A stretch of 64,000 nt of DNA, from positions 5,084,001 through 5,148,000 of the forward strand of contig NZ_OCSR01000001.1 of assembly GCF_900230185.1 (NCBI RefSeq), written 5' to 3'. Source of the stretch: Burkholderia sp. OK233 (GTDB taxonomy: Bacteria; Pseudomonadota; Gammaproteobacteria; Burkholderiales; Burkholderiaceae). A program made the translations under genes and the position numbers. Positions 26,227 to 35,140 of this stretch are shown here, one piece after another; the stretch's first letter is position 1; each line of letters opens with the position of its first letter. The notes beneath the pieces were generated by a model, which saw nothing but the letters and a program-made list of their open reading frames with translations, ran no database searches and was not told the DNA's origin.

Positions 26227-27285
26227 TTACTGCATGAACTTGAGCCAGCGCGCCTTCGCCTGAACGCCGGCGTCCGAGGCCCACCACTCCTCCGACATGA
26301 GCGCCTGCTTCGCCGCGTTGTCCGGCGAGCTCGGCAGCTCGCTCGCGCGTTTCGCGTCGATCTTGCCGGTCTTGAAGGCAGCCGGATTACCCGGGCCGTA
26401 GTCGATATACAGCGGCAGGTTCGCCTGCAATTCGGGCGAGACAGCGGCGTTGACGAATTTGATCGCGTCGGCCAGGTTCGGCGCGTTCTTCAGCACGCAC
26501 AACTGGGTGTTCTGGAGAATGCCATCGTTGAACGTGAAGTCGATATCGGGATTGTCTTTGCGCACAGCGCTCGCGCGGCCGTTCCAGATCATCGTCATGT
26601 CGACTTCGCCGTCGTGCAGCAATTGTGCCGACTGCCCGCCCGACGTCCACCAGACGGTCACGTCCGGCTTGATCTGTTGAAGCTTTTTGAACGCACGATC
26701 GACATCGAGCGGATAAAGCTTATCGCGCGGCACGCCGTCTGCCAGAAGCGCGGCTTCGAGTACCGTCTGCGGATCGTTGCGCAACGCGCGCGTACCGGGG
26801 AATCCCTTCACATTCCAGAAATCGGCCCAGCTCTGCGGCACTTTCTTCAACGACTTCTTGTTGTAGCCGATGACCGTCGAATAGAACTCATAGGCGACTG
26901 AATACGGCGTGCGGTATTTCTCGGGCATCGCGGCCCCATTCGGGATCTTCGAGAAATCCAGCTTCTCCAGCAGGCCTTCGTGACCGCCGCGCAGGCAGTT
27001 GGACGTCGGCGTATCGACCACGTCCCAGATCGGCTTACCGGTTGCGGCCTGGGCCTTGATCTGCGGCCACGCATCCGGGATGCTGTCCTGGTTCACGGTA
27101 ATGTTCAGCAGTTTCGCAGCAGGATCGAGGATCGCCTTGGTCTGCGCTTCCTGGTACGTGCCGCCTTGAGAAACAAAGGTAATCTTCCCCGCAGCAAAAA
27201 CGGGCGTGAGACACGCAGGCACCAGACCCGCGACACCAAGAATCAGAACCGCCGCAAGCGGGCGCAACGTGGGCTTCTTGATCAC
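26227..27285 (-). CDS. ABC transporter periplasmic binding protein, PotD/polyamine type
   Basis: 352 residues. Signal peptide with LAAVLILGVAGLVPACL and cleavage near VFA. Mature part ITFVSQGGTYQEAQTKAI, WDVVDTPTSN, VAYEFYSTVIGYNKK, SWADFWNVKGFPGTRALR and MIWNGRASAV match SBP_bac_8/PotD-like proteins for spermidine/putrescine, opines or similar. It lies 5 kb from the cognate ATPase/permease genes and on the opposite strand, but is the only PotD-type protein in the window, so it most likely completes that importer. It presumably shares a leftward transcript with the GMC gene. Confidence 0.88.
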   Translation of the reverse strand: MIKKPTLRPLAAVLILGVAGLVPACLTPVFAAGKITFVSQGGTYQEAQTKAILDPAAKLLNITVNQDSIPDAWPQIKAQAATGKPIWDVVDTPTSNCLRGGHEGLLEKLDFSKIPNGAAMPEKYRTPYSVAYEFYSTVIGYNKKSLKKVPQSWADFWNVKGFPGTRALRNDPQTVLEAALLADGVPRDKLYPLDVDRAFKKLQQIKPDVTVWWTSGGQSAQLLHDGEVDMTMIWNGRASAVRKDNPDIDFTFNDGILQNTQLCVLKNAPNLADAIKFVNAAVSPELQANLPLYIDYGPGNPAAFKTGKIDAKRASELPSSPDNAAKQALMSEEWWASDAGVQAKARWLKFMQ

Positions 27286-27469
27286 GACTTTGTCCTCGAA
27301 AGGGTTAGGCGAAAGAGATCGTGGATGTAATGCGCATTGAGCCCAATATAGTGAGTCTATTTAATGGCGACAACGCCGCAATTGTTGTGGTGCCCATGAC
27401 ATCACGTTATGGCAAACGCGTCACATCGGCTTTGTGATGACCGGCTATTCCTTCCGATGAAAGATCGCC

Positions 27470-28807
27470 TTAGAAGCCCGCGTCGATCACGATCTTCGTC
27501 CCGTCGCTGAACCGGTTGAGGCGGAACGCATGCGGGTCGACAAGCGGCGTGTCGTTCGTCACCAGATCCGCCATCAGCTTTCCGGCCGCCGGGCCGATGC
27601 CGAATCCATGCCCCGAAAAGCCGGTGCCGATAAAGAGGCCCGGCACCGTATCGACACCGGAGATCACTGGAATCGCGTCCGGCGTCACATCCATGTAGCC
27701 CGCCCAGCGCTGCGCGATTCGCGCGTGCGCCAGATGCGGGAAGACCTTGGTGAACTCGCGCAAGCCGGCGTCGGTGTAGCGGGTGATCGGTTCGGGATCG
27801 AGCGTGCGGACCGCTTCGAACGCAGTGGGACGGTCGAGCGCCCAATGACGTGGACGGCGCAATTCATCGAAGAAGCGAGCGCCGATGCCGATACGCAAAG
27901 AGCCCAACTGGCTCTTCAACGCTTCGACATATTTGAAGAACAGCCGAAATGAATCGGGCGTGAGATCGCTATAGGTGCGGAAGCCGAAAGCGATCGTATA
28001 GCCGCCGTCGGCGCGCTTGCGAAACGCGAATTTCTTGTTGCTCGCGCTACAGGCCGGGCCGCCGTCGAGCGGCTCGGTGCGAAGCACCGATGCCTTGACC
28101 AGCAGTTGCGGTACATCGACATCCAGGTTGCCGCAGAACAACCGCGACCACGCGCCACCCGCGACGACGACGCTGTTGCAACGAATCGTACCGTGCTCGG
28201 TGACGACGGCACTGACGCGCCCTGCGCTTGTTTCGATGCCACGGGCAGCGCATGGTGTCAGAATCTTGACGCCGCGTTTGCGCAACGCATTCGCGATCGC
28301 AGGTGCGGCCTTTTGTGGTTCGGCGCGGCCGTCGCCGGGTGTGTAGAGTCCGCCTTTGAACGCTTTCGTCGCGCCCGGCAACAGTTCGGCAACGGCACTC
28401 CCGTCGACCACGCGCGTGTCGAACGTGTCTCCTGCTACGTTGCGCGCCTTGTCGAGCCATACGTGATGACTGTCCATCACGGTATCCTCGTCGGTCATGT
28501 AGAGGATGCCGCATTGATTGAAGCCGGTGTCGATACCGAGCGTCGCATCCATTTTTCGCCACAGCTTCAGGCTTTCGATGCTCAATGCGAACTCGCGCAT
28601 GTCGCGATGCGTGACGCGCACCCAACCCCAATTGCGACTCGATTGCTCGCCCGCAATATGGCCTTTCTCACATAGCGCGACCTGCAATCCTTTCTCGCTC
28701 AGATAAAGGGCCGTGCTCACGCCGATAATGCCGCCGCCGATGACGACGACATCGACTTGCGCGGGCAAGGTGGTGTCGTCAGCGACCGTTTCTACTTTGG
28801 GTCCCAT
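27470..28807 (-). CDS. FAD-dependent amine/amino-acid oxidoreductase (DAO family)
   Basis: 445 residues. FAD motif VDVVVIGGGIIGVSTALYL, then GEQSSRNWGWVRVTHRDMRE, substrate-domain segments FNQCGILYMTDED and GLYTPGDGRAEP, and C-terminal IGTGFSGHGFGIGPAAGKLMA. It oxidises a glycine-like, D-amino-acid or N-alkylated amino-acid substrate with FAD. It lies 26 bp downstream of the polar-amino-acid permease gene in a leftward operon, so the imported compound is probably its substrate. It is the second of three related FAD oxidases within 12 kb. Confidence 0.87.
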   Translation of the reverse strand: MGPKVETVADDTTLPAQVDVVVIGGGIIGVSTALYLSEKGLQVALCEKGHIAGEQSSRNWGWVRVTHRDMREFALSIESLKLWRKMDATLGIDTGFNQCGILYMTDEDTVMDSHHVWLDKARNVAGDTFDTRVVDGSAVAELLPGATKAFKGGLYTPGDGRAEPQKAAPAIANALRKRGVKILTPCAARGIETSAGRVSAVVTEHGTIRCNSVVVAGGAWSRLFCGNLDVDVPQLLVKASVLRTEPLDGGPACSASNKKFAFRKRADGGYTIAFGFRTYSDLTPDSFRLFFKYVEALKSQLGSLRIGIGARFFDELRRPRHWALDRPTAFEAVRTLDPEPITRYTDAGLREFTKVFPHLAHARIAQRWAGYMDVTPDAIPVISGVDTVPGLFIGTGFSGHGFGIGPAAGKLMADLVTNDTPLVDPHAFRLNRFSDGTKIVIDAGF

Positions 28808-28833
28808 TGTGGCTGGTGTCCTGCCTGTGAAGG

Positions 28834-29640
28834 CTAGTTATGTTGATCGGCGATGCCGGCCCTGACGGAGACAGTCGAATTGGCCGAAGCCTGCGCCTTG
28901 CGCTGCCGGCGTGACAATCCCGTGCTGGAATTGCCGCGCGCCGGATTCGAATAACGGTTGGTCCAGCGGTCGATGTGATTGATCGCGTGCGTAAGCGGCA
29001 CGGTCACGAGCAGATACACCACCCCCGCGGCCACTAGCGGCGACAGGTTCGCGGTATTCACCGAGGTGTTCTGGCCGATCGTAAACAGATCGCGTTGCGA
29101 AGTCAGCAGGCCGAGAAAATAGACCAGACTCGAATCCTTGACGATCGAAATGAACTGGTTCGCAAGCGCCGGCAAGATGCGCCGCACGCCCTGCGGCACG
29201 ATCACGTGGCGCATGCTGCTCCAGTACGTCATGCCGAGCGCCTGACACGCTGACAATTGCCCGCGCCCCACGCTTTGAATGCCGGAGCGGAAAATCTCCG
29301 CGATATACGCGGACGAGATCAGCCCAAGTGCGACGATCGCAAGCGGAAACGGATTGGGTCCGAAGATCGCGAGCCCCACTGGCGCGAGTCCCTGGCCGAC
29401 CAGCAGGATCACGAGCGCGGCCGGCAGGCCGCGAAACACGTCGATGAACACCTGTGCGGGCAGCATCAACCAGCGCGTATGCGACACCGTCATCAACGCG
29501 AGCATCATGCCTGCGACGATCCCCAGCACGGTCGAAAACACCGACAGCACCAGCGTGTTGACGAGGCCCGTGCACAGCAACGACGGTATCGACGAGATCA
29601 GCAACGGCCAGTCGAGAAAGTTCTGCAAGAAAGCATTCAT
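28834..29640 (-). CDS. Polar amino acid ABC transporter permease (HisM/GlnP type)
   Basis: 268 residues. Transmembrane segments include LLCTGLVNTLVLSVFSTVLG and the MMLALMTVSHTRWL region; the HisM-type motif IDVFRGLPAALVILLV and EAA loop GRGQLSACQALGMTYWSSMRHVIVPQGVRRILPALANQFIS are clear. It would import an amino acid or opine with the binding protein at 29705-30523. No ATPase gene accompanies this operon; the GlnQ-type ATPase at 37992 is the nearest candidate. The C-terminal ~35 residues form an unusually long, polar tail rich in Ser, Arg and Ala. Confidence 0.9.
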   Translation of the reverse strand: MNAFLQNFLDWPLLISSIPSLLCTGLVNTLVLSVFSTVLGIVAGMMLALMTVSHTRWLMLPAQVFIDVFRGLPAALVILLVGQGLAPVGLAIFGPNPFPLAIVALGLISSAYIAEIFRSGIQSVGRGQLSACQALGMTYWSSMRHVIVPQGVRRILPALANQFISIVKDSSLVYFLGLLTSQRDLFTIGQNTSVNTANLSPLVAAGVVYLLVTVPLTHAINHIDRWTNRYSNPARGNSSTGLSRRQRKAQASANSTVSVRAGIADQHN

Positions 29641-29704
29641 GGTGCGCTCCCTGTTGAGCGTCGGCGGTGGGTCCAGCCACCGGTCCGCAGTCGGCCGAAC
29701 TCAA

Positions 29705-30523
29705 TCAGTTATCGGTCTTCATCGCGTACGGCGGCAGGCTCGCGGGCTTCGAATAACCCGGGTGGAACTGCAAGTACAGCTTCAGCCAGGTTCCGTCCGC
29801 GACCAGTTCGCCGATGGTCCTGTTCAGCGCCGCCTCAAGCCTGGCGTTGCCCTTGTGCACCGGGAAACCGGCGGGCAGATTGACGGCGGAGATGTCGAGC
29901 TTGTCCGCGATGTTCATTTGTGGATACTTGCCCTGCAAGCCCTCTACGAGCGTTTTATCCACGAAGTAGCCATCGATGAATTTCGAGCGCATCGCGAGGA
30001 ATCCCGCGTTCAGGTTCGGAAAGCGCACGATCTGCGCACCCGGCAGGTAGCTGTCCGAATACGTGTCCTCGATGGTGCCCTGCACGACGCCGATCCGTTT
30101 GCCCTTCACGGATGACGGATCGCTCGTGATCGTGCTATCGGGCAAGGTTGCTACGCTCAGAAGACCCGTCAGATAGCCCTCGGAGAAATCGACCATCTTC
30201 AGGCGTTCCTTCGTGATCGAAATCGACCCGGCGGCCAGATCGATCTGCTGGTTCGCAACGCTCGGCAGCAGGCCGCTGAAATCCTGCGCGCGGAACTCGG
30301 CGCTCAGGCCGAGCTTCGCGGCGACGGCGCGCAGCAATTCGACGTCGAAGCCCGTCATCTTGCCGTTGTCGATATACGAATACGGCTTGTTGTTCGCATC
30401 GACACCGGCGACCAGCTTGCCGGGCGTTAGCGTGCCGAGGTCGTCGGCACGGGCGTTGCCTTGCAACGCGAGCGATAGAGGCACGACAACCGCAATGAGG
30501 CTGAGAAGATGGCGAAAACGCAT
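29705..30523 (-). CDS. Polar amino acid ABC transporter binding protein
   Basis: 272 residues from ATG 30523, with GGAGC upstream; the longer frame from 30613 has no signal peptide at its start. Signal peptide LLSLIAVVVPLSLALQGNARA, then SBP_bac_3 signatures: LVAGVDANNKPYSYID, MTGFDVELLRAVAAKLG, LLPSVANQQIDLAAGSISIT, RIGVVQGTIEDTY. It binds an amino acid or opine. It precedes the permease by 64 bp in the same leftward direction and follows the FAD oxidase at 30564-31886. Confidence 0.9.
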   Translation of the reverse strand: MRFRHLLSLIAVVVPLSLALQGNARADDLGTLTPGKLVAGVDANNKPYSYIDNGKMTGFDVELLRAVAAKLGLSAEFRAQDFSGLLPSVANQQIDLAAGSISITKERLKMVDFSEGYLTGLLSVATLPDSTITSDPSSVKGKRIGVVQGTIEDTYSDSYLPGAQIVRFPNLNAGFLAMRSKFIDGYFVDKTLVEGLQGKYPQMNIADKLDISAVNLPAGFPVHKGNARLEAALNRTIGELVADGTWLKLYLQFHPGYSKPASLPPYAMKTDN

Positions 30524-30563
30524 GATGTTTGCTCCGTCGAAAGGACCTGCGATGGGAAGTCTG

Positions 30564-31886
30564 TCAGGAAAGCGCGGCGCGCGCGCGGCCGCTCCAGAAA
30601 TCGTCGAACGCATAGAGCGCCGTGCCGACCGGCACGCTCAGACGGCTCGCCATGCCGGCCGGGCTGACCGGAAAGGCGCCCTCGCCGAATGCGCCCGCCT
30701 GCGCGTCGAGTCCGAGCATGGATTTCACGATTCGCGAGCCCAGATAGCTCATCAGCGCGACACCGTTGCCATTGCAGCCGAGCGCGTAGTGAATGCCGTC
30801 CTGTTCACCGATATGCGCGAGCTTGTCGCCCGTCATCGCGACGTAGCCCTTCCAGGCGTGCGTGATGCGTACATCGCGCAGTGCGGGCCACAATTCGATC
30901 ATCTTCGCGTGCAGCATCCTCGCCGCTTCACGTTCGCTCACCTCGCGGATGGCGGGGCGCGAGCCGAACAGCATTCGCGTACCGTCGGGCGACGGCCTCG
31001 TGTAGAACAGATTGCGTTTCGAATCGCTGATCATGCGCCGCCCCGGATTCAGCACGGCCATCAGTCCGGGCGGCAGCGGCTCCGTTGCGATCTGGTAACT
31101 CGCGACCGGCAGCACGCGCCGCGCGAAGAACGGCAGCAGCCGTCCGGTGTAGCCGTTGGTCGCGACCAGCACATGCTTCGTGTCGATTTTTCCTCGCGCT
31201 GCGTGAACCCGAAAACCCGCGCCATTGCGTCCGATTCGTTCCACGCCCGCATGCGAATGCAAAGTCGCGCCACAACGCCGCGCGAGATCGCGCAGCGCGC
31301 GATGATATTTGGCCGTATGCAGACCGCCGTATTCATCGACGAGAATCCCGCCGTAGTAGTAGTCGGAGCCGATCACCGTGTGCTGCTCCGCGCGCGGCAC
31401 GACGTGCACCGTCACGCCGGTCTTCTCGCGCAACAGATCGCCTTGGCGCCGCAAACGATCGAAGTGGCGCGGCGTGAATGCGCCGAAGAAACGGCCCGTG
31501 ATCTGCAGATCGGCGTCGAGCGATTCCTCGGCGACAAGGCGCTTCAGGTAATCGAAGCTCGCCATCGACTCGCGCATCAGCCGTCCCAGCCTCTCTGCCG
31601 ATACGCCACGAATCGCATTGGTCAGCGCGAGCTTCTGTCCGCTCGACACCATGCCGCCGCTGCGCGTGCTGCCGCCCGCCCCGATCTCCGCAGCGTCGAG
31701 CACGGCGACGCTGGCACCGAGGCGCGCCGCAACCGCTGCCGCTGACAAGCCACAATAGCCGCTACCGACGATCACCACGTCGACGCCAGACGGCAACGCG
31801 TCACGGACCGTCTCGGGCGGCGCGGTGTCCCACCAGTACGGGGTCACGCGAAAATCGTCGTGAAGCAGCAGGGCATCGGAGCGCAT
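30564..31886 (-). CDS. FAD-dependent amine oxidoreductase (PuuB/DAO type)
   Basis: 440 residues. N-terminal segment LLHDDFRVTPYWWD is typical of gamma-glutamylputrescine-oxidase-like proteins, followed by the FAD motif VDVVIVGSGYCGLSAAAVAA, AGGSTRSGGMVSSG and C-terminal YALGCNGNGVALMSYLGSRI. It should oxidise an amine side chain or N-substituted amino acid. It heads the leftward operon (FAD oxidase, binding protein, permease, second FAD oxidase) and is divergent from the LysR at 32026. No PuuA-type synthetase is nearby, so a true polyamine pathway is not established. Confidence 0.87.
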   Translation of the reverse strand: MRSDALLLHDDFRVTPYWWDTAPPETVRDALPSGVDVVIVGSGYCGLSAAAVAARLGASVAVLDAAEIGAGGSTRSGGMVSSGQKLALTNAIRGVSAERLGRLMRESMASFDYLKRLVAEESLDADLQITGRFFGAFTPRHFDRLRRQGDLLREKTGVTVHVVPRAEQHTVIGSDYYYGGILVDEYGGLHTAKYHRALRDLARRCGATLHSHAGVERIGRNGAGFRVHAARGKIDTKHVLVATNGYTGRLLPFFARRVLPVASYQIATEPLPPGLMAVLNPGRRMISDSKRNLFYTRPSPDGTRMLFGSRPAIREVSEREAARMLHAKMIELWPALRDVRITHAWKGYVAMTGDKLAHIGEQDGIHYALGCNGNGVALMSYLGSRIVKSMLGLDAQAGAFGEGAFPVSPAGMASRLSVPVGTALYAFDDFWSGRARAALS

Positions 31887-32025
31887 CGTCTATGGCCGGT
31901 AAGAATATGCGAGCCAGTCTAGGTTTTCGTCGACCATCCGGTCAAATACGACCAAAAACGTCTGCCATTCAAATTTGATATGGCAAGCTGGGAGCCGGAT
32001 TAACGAAGGCAGACGAGGCAACAGG

Positions 32026-32931
32026 ATGAATCAGCGGCAAATCGAGGCGTTCAGGCTGGTCATGTTGCGCGGCTCGATGACCGCCGCCGCCGAGGAGCTC
32101 GGCACGTCGCAGCCGAGCATCAGCCGGTTGATTGCGGAGCTGGAGGCATCGACCGGATTGGCGCTGTTCACGCGCAATGGCGGACGGATTCAGGCGACAG
32201 ATGCGGGGAGCGCGTTTTATCGCGAAGTGGACCGGAGTTTTGTGGGCCTCGAGAAACTGGCGCATTCCGCGCGTGAAATCCGCCAGTTCGGCAGTGGCCG
32301 TCTGCGGCTCGTCGCAGCGCCGGTGCTGGCGTTGTCGTTCATCCCGATGGTGATCGAGCGTTTTCTCGCCGTCTATCCACGCATCGCGATATCGCTGGAA
32401 ATGCGCAGCGAAGGCACGATCCAGCGTTGGGCCTCGGCAGCCTATTGCGATATCGGCTTTGCTACGACTACGCCCGATGCGTTCGGCGTGACGAGCGCCG
32501 AGTTGTACCGGCTACCCGGCGTGTGTGCGCTACCGGCCGGGCATCCGCTGACTGCGCGCAAACGTATCCATGCACGCGATCTGCGTAACGAAAGGTTGAT
32601 TCTGCCTTCGTATGCGGACGACACACGGTCGTCGCTGGATCGCGTGTTGCGTCAGGCGGAAGTCAATCAGGTGCCGACTATCGAAACGCCATACGGTGCA
32701 ACGATTTGCGCGATGGTGTCGCGCGGGTTGGGAATCGGCATCGTGAATCCGCTTGCGACTTTCGATGCCAATCCCACGAAGATCCAGTTTCGGCCGTTTT
32801 CACCGGACGTCCTGTTTCGGGGGTTCACCGTATGTCCGCAGCTTCAGTACACAAATCCGATCGTTGACAGTTTTCTTAAGATGGCCGACGACACCATGAT
32901 GCTTGAAGCAAAAACACTCGTTTCCAGTTAG
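32026..32931 (+). CDS. LysR-family transcriptional regulator
   Basis: 301 residues from ATG 32026 (GAGG and AGG just upstream); the longer frame at 31975 adds non-family residues. HTH: MNQRQIEAFRLVMLRGSMTA, LGTSQPSISRLIAELEASTG. Effector domain: LRLVAAPVLALSFIPMVIER, CALPAGHPLTARKRI, ICAMVSRGLGIGIVNPLA, resembling OccR/NocR-like opine regulators. It is divergent from the FAD oxidase/importer operon and is its likely regulator. The resemblance to opine regulators is a reading impression, not a search result. Confidence 0.9.
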   Translation: MNQRQIEAFRLVMLRGSMTAAAEELGTSQPSISRLIAELEASTGLALFTRNGGRIQATDAGSAFYREVDRSFVGLEKLAHSAREIRQFGSGRLRLVAAPVLALSFIPMVIERFLAVYPRIAISLEMRSEGTIQRWASAAYCDIGFATTTPDAFGVTSAELYRLPGVCALPAGHPLTARKRIHARDLRNERLILPSYADDTRSSLDRVLRQAEVNQVPTIETPYGATICAMVSRGLGIGIVNPLATFDANPTKIQFRPFSPDVLFRGFTVCPQLQYTNPIVDSFLKMADDTMMLEAKTLVSS

Positions 32932-32984
32932 TGAAGCTGACTCGTAAGCCACGCGTGGATGGCCGCCTCCAAACGCGCGCGACA

Positions 32985-33857
32985 TTAGCTCATCCAGTAC
33001 TTGTCCGGGATCCTGCGATCTGCTTCCGAAAGGTACGGATTGTCGAGGACGAAGACCTTGCGGCTCGCGAGGTCGGCACGGACCAGCCCGTCCTGAATGT
33101 AGGGATGGGAGTTGAACAGCCTCATAAACGATCCGTCGAGATACGCCTTCACCAGCCCCTTGTTAATTGTCTGGGCCAGGCTTGCGTGCCTCGTGGAGAC
33201 GTAGAAAATGAAGTCCGACCGGTATTTCAGAAGCAAGCGCTTCTCGACGACCAGATTCCTATCCCTGTGCCGCGGCTCATCCAGCTCCGCGAATGCTTCA
33301 ATGACATCGCGCGGAAAATAGTCCAGCCGACCGCCCTGAACCATGTCGAACACCGTCTCATAGGGAACCGTCTCTATGTTCAGACCGGCTGCTCTCATGA
33401 TTTTTGTATCGATCCAGCCAAGCCCCTGACCACCCGTCAATGCCTTCAGATCGGCCAGGCTCCCCACCCTGTCGAAATCAACCTGACGATCTTTTCGTAT
33501 GACAAAAATCCGGTAACCGATCAGCCCGCGATTGATAGGAATCCGTACCACGTTCAACCCTCGTTCCGCCTCGGCGTCCGTGCTTGTCCAGAGCAGATTG
33601 ATGGCATTGCTCCCGCCAGCCAGTTCTGTCAGCGCACGCCCCCGCTCCATCAGCACGTCAGCTTGCCGCGCCACGTACCCGGCGCCTGCCGCTTTCATTG
33701 CGAGGTCGAGTACTGCCAGGGGGAAGGTCGCACGTGCCCGATCTTCGGGCTGGTAATGCGAGTAAACGATATCGAATGGGTCTGCGGAAGCTGCATGCGC
33801 GCGGAGCGTCACGCCTGCCGCACCCAGTGCAGCCAATACAAAACGCCTGCGATGCAT
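32985..33857 (-). CDS. Orphan substrate-binding-like protein
   Basis: 290 residues from ATG 33857. The N-terminus RRRFVLAALGAAGVTLRAHA has twin arginines before a hydrophobic core, so export by Tat or Sec is likely. The mature part resembles SBP_bac_3-type proteins (GYRIFVIRKDR, VGSLADLKALTGGQGLGWI, FDMVQGGRLDYFPRD) but lacks the usual opening motif. No permease or ATPase is adjacent, so it is an orphan, possibly a periplasmic sensor partner or a remnant of a transport operon. Convergent with the LysR at 32026. Confidence 0.7.
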   Translation of the reverse strand: MHRRRFVLAALGAAGVTLRAHAASADPFDIVYSHYQPEDRARATFPLAVLDLAMKAAGAGYVARQADVLMERGRALTELAGGSNAINLLWTSTDAEAERGLNVVRIPINRGLIGYRIFVIRKDRQVDFDRVGSLADLKALTGGQGLGWIDTKIMRAAGLNIETVPYETVFDMVQGGRLDYFPRDVIEAFAELDEPRHRDRNLVVEKRLLLKYRSDFIFYVSTRHASLAQTINKGLVKAYLDGSFMRLFNSHPYIQDGLVRADLASRKVFVLDNPYLSEADRRIPDKYWMS

Positions 33858-34028
33858 AGATATCTTCGACACATGTGCGATTCGCCAGTACTGGCGCGGA
33901 TCGCACAGAATCACGCCCGGTCAAAAAATCATCGTGCCACGATTCGTGTAGGCATACAAACTCATTTCACTCGCAAAGCATTACATGACCACGTGGTCAT
34001 GTTCTCAGCCCTGATCGGCACGCGCTCT

Positions 34029-34364
34029 TCAAACCAGCAATATCGCGTGGACCGCCGTCCCGTAACACAGCACCTCTGTGATGCCTCTCGCTATCTCGGT
34101 CGCGTCATACCGCACGCCGATGATGCCGTTTGCGCCCAGGTCCGCAGCCTGCGCAATCATGCGTTCGTATGCATCCTGCCGCGCTCGCTCACACAGTGAC
34201 GTGTAAAGCGTGATGTTGCCCCCGAAAATCGTCTGCAGCGATGCGCCAAGCGCGCCAACGATCGATCGGGACCGAACGATGATCCCGCGAGAGACGCCGA
34301 ATGAACGCTCTATCCTGTGTCCTGGAAGGTCAAACGCTGTCGTCACCATATGCCGTTCTATCAT
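34029..34364 (-). CDS. YbjQ/UPF0145-family small protein
   Basis: 111 residues from ATG 34364 (GGAG six bases upstream; an in-frame TTG at 34382 is less likely). The family signature is visible: the VTTAFDLPGHRIERSFGVSRGIIV start, then the helix ARQDAYERMIAQAADLGANGIIGVRYDATEI, and EVLCYGTAV at the end. This family (also called heavy-metal-binding domain) forms pentameric rings and has no firm role. It is monocistronic here as far as can be seen. Confidence 0.85.
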   Translation of the reverse strand: MIERHMVTTAFDLPGHRIERSFGVSRGIIVRSRSIVGALGASLQTIFGGNITLYTSLCERARQDAYERMIAQAADLGANGIIGVRYDATEIARGITEVLCYGTAVHAILLV

Positions 34365-34546
34365 CGTCTTCTCCGTGTTCAATTGATCGCGTGCGTTTCA
34401 TCGGGAGTGCTTTCAAGGATCTTTATTGTAGCTAAGCACCCGATTGACATGCCGGGATCGTTGACTGGATAGATATACGGTAACGCTCCAGTCCGCCGGG
34501 CAATGCGGGCATCTTATGAACACCGTGTCTTGCCCGGCTGCAACCA

Positions 34547-35086
34547 TCATGCAGCGAGTTGCGGCGCAGCAGGGAAGTCCACCGGTACGTGCGTCGTTGA
34601 GTGCAGATAGTTAGTGACGGTCTTGTCGCCGATCACGACGATCGTGTCGACCAGATTGGCCTTGGTCCAGCCCGCAGTGAAGAACGCATCCACAAGCGCC
34701 TGATCGGCATGCCCGCGGTTGACCGTGATGTTCTTCACCAAACGCGCGAGCGCGTCGAACTTCGCATCGAAACTTGCCTTGCCACCGCGGATTTCGAGAA
34801 TCTGTTCGTCGGTGAAGCCGTTCATCTTGCCGATCATAGTGTGGGCGGCCAGACAGTACTCACAGCCATTGACCTGACTCACGACGAGGTTCACGATTTC
34901 GCGTGCCTTGCCGGTGATACTGCTCTTCGCGTTCTGGAACGCGAGGTAGCTGCCGAGCGCATGCTCCGAATGGGCCAGCGTCGCGTACAGGTTGGGCACT
35001 GTGCCAAGACTGCTCTTGAGCTTGTCGAAGATAGCCTGGTTAGCCGGGGAAACTTCGTCGCGCGTCGGGACGTTGATGGTGGTCAT
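34547..35086 (-). CDS. Carboxymuconolactone decarboxylase/AhpD-like protein
   Basis: 179 residues. The AhpD/CMD motif CEYCLAAH is present near residue 75, preceded by a helix REIVNLVVSQVNG and followed by MNGFTDEQILEIRGG. With Cys-x-x-Cys and the downstream His intact, it should be a thiol-dependent peroxidase-type alkylhydroperoxidase rather than a true lactone decarboxylase. It follows the SDR at 35141-35890 after 54 bp on the same strand, so the two may form an oxidative-stress or electrophile-response pair controlled by the LysR at 36011. Confidence 0.88.
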   Translation of the reverse strand: MTTINVPTRDEVSPANQAIFDKLKSSLGTVPNLYATLAHSEHALGSYLAFQNAKSSITGKAREIVNLVVSQVNGCEYCLAAHTMIGKMNGFTDEQILEIRGGKASFDAKFDALARLVKNITVNRGHADQALVDAFFTAGWTKANLVDTIVVIGDKTVTNYLHSTTHVPVDFPAAPQLAA

Positions 35087-35140
35087 GGTGAAACTCCTGA
35101 GTAAAAAAGATGAATAAAGCCAGGTGGAAAAACTCTTGCG

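Noticed and set aside
30213..31745. 510-codon rightward frame
   Set aside because: Antisense of the PuuB-type oxidase and binding protein.
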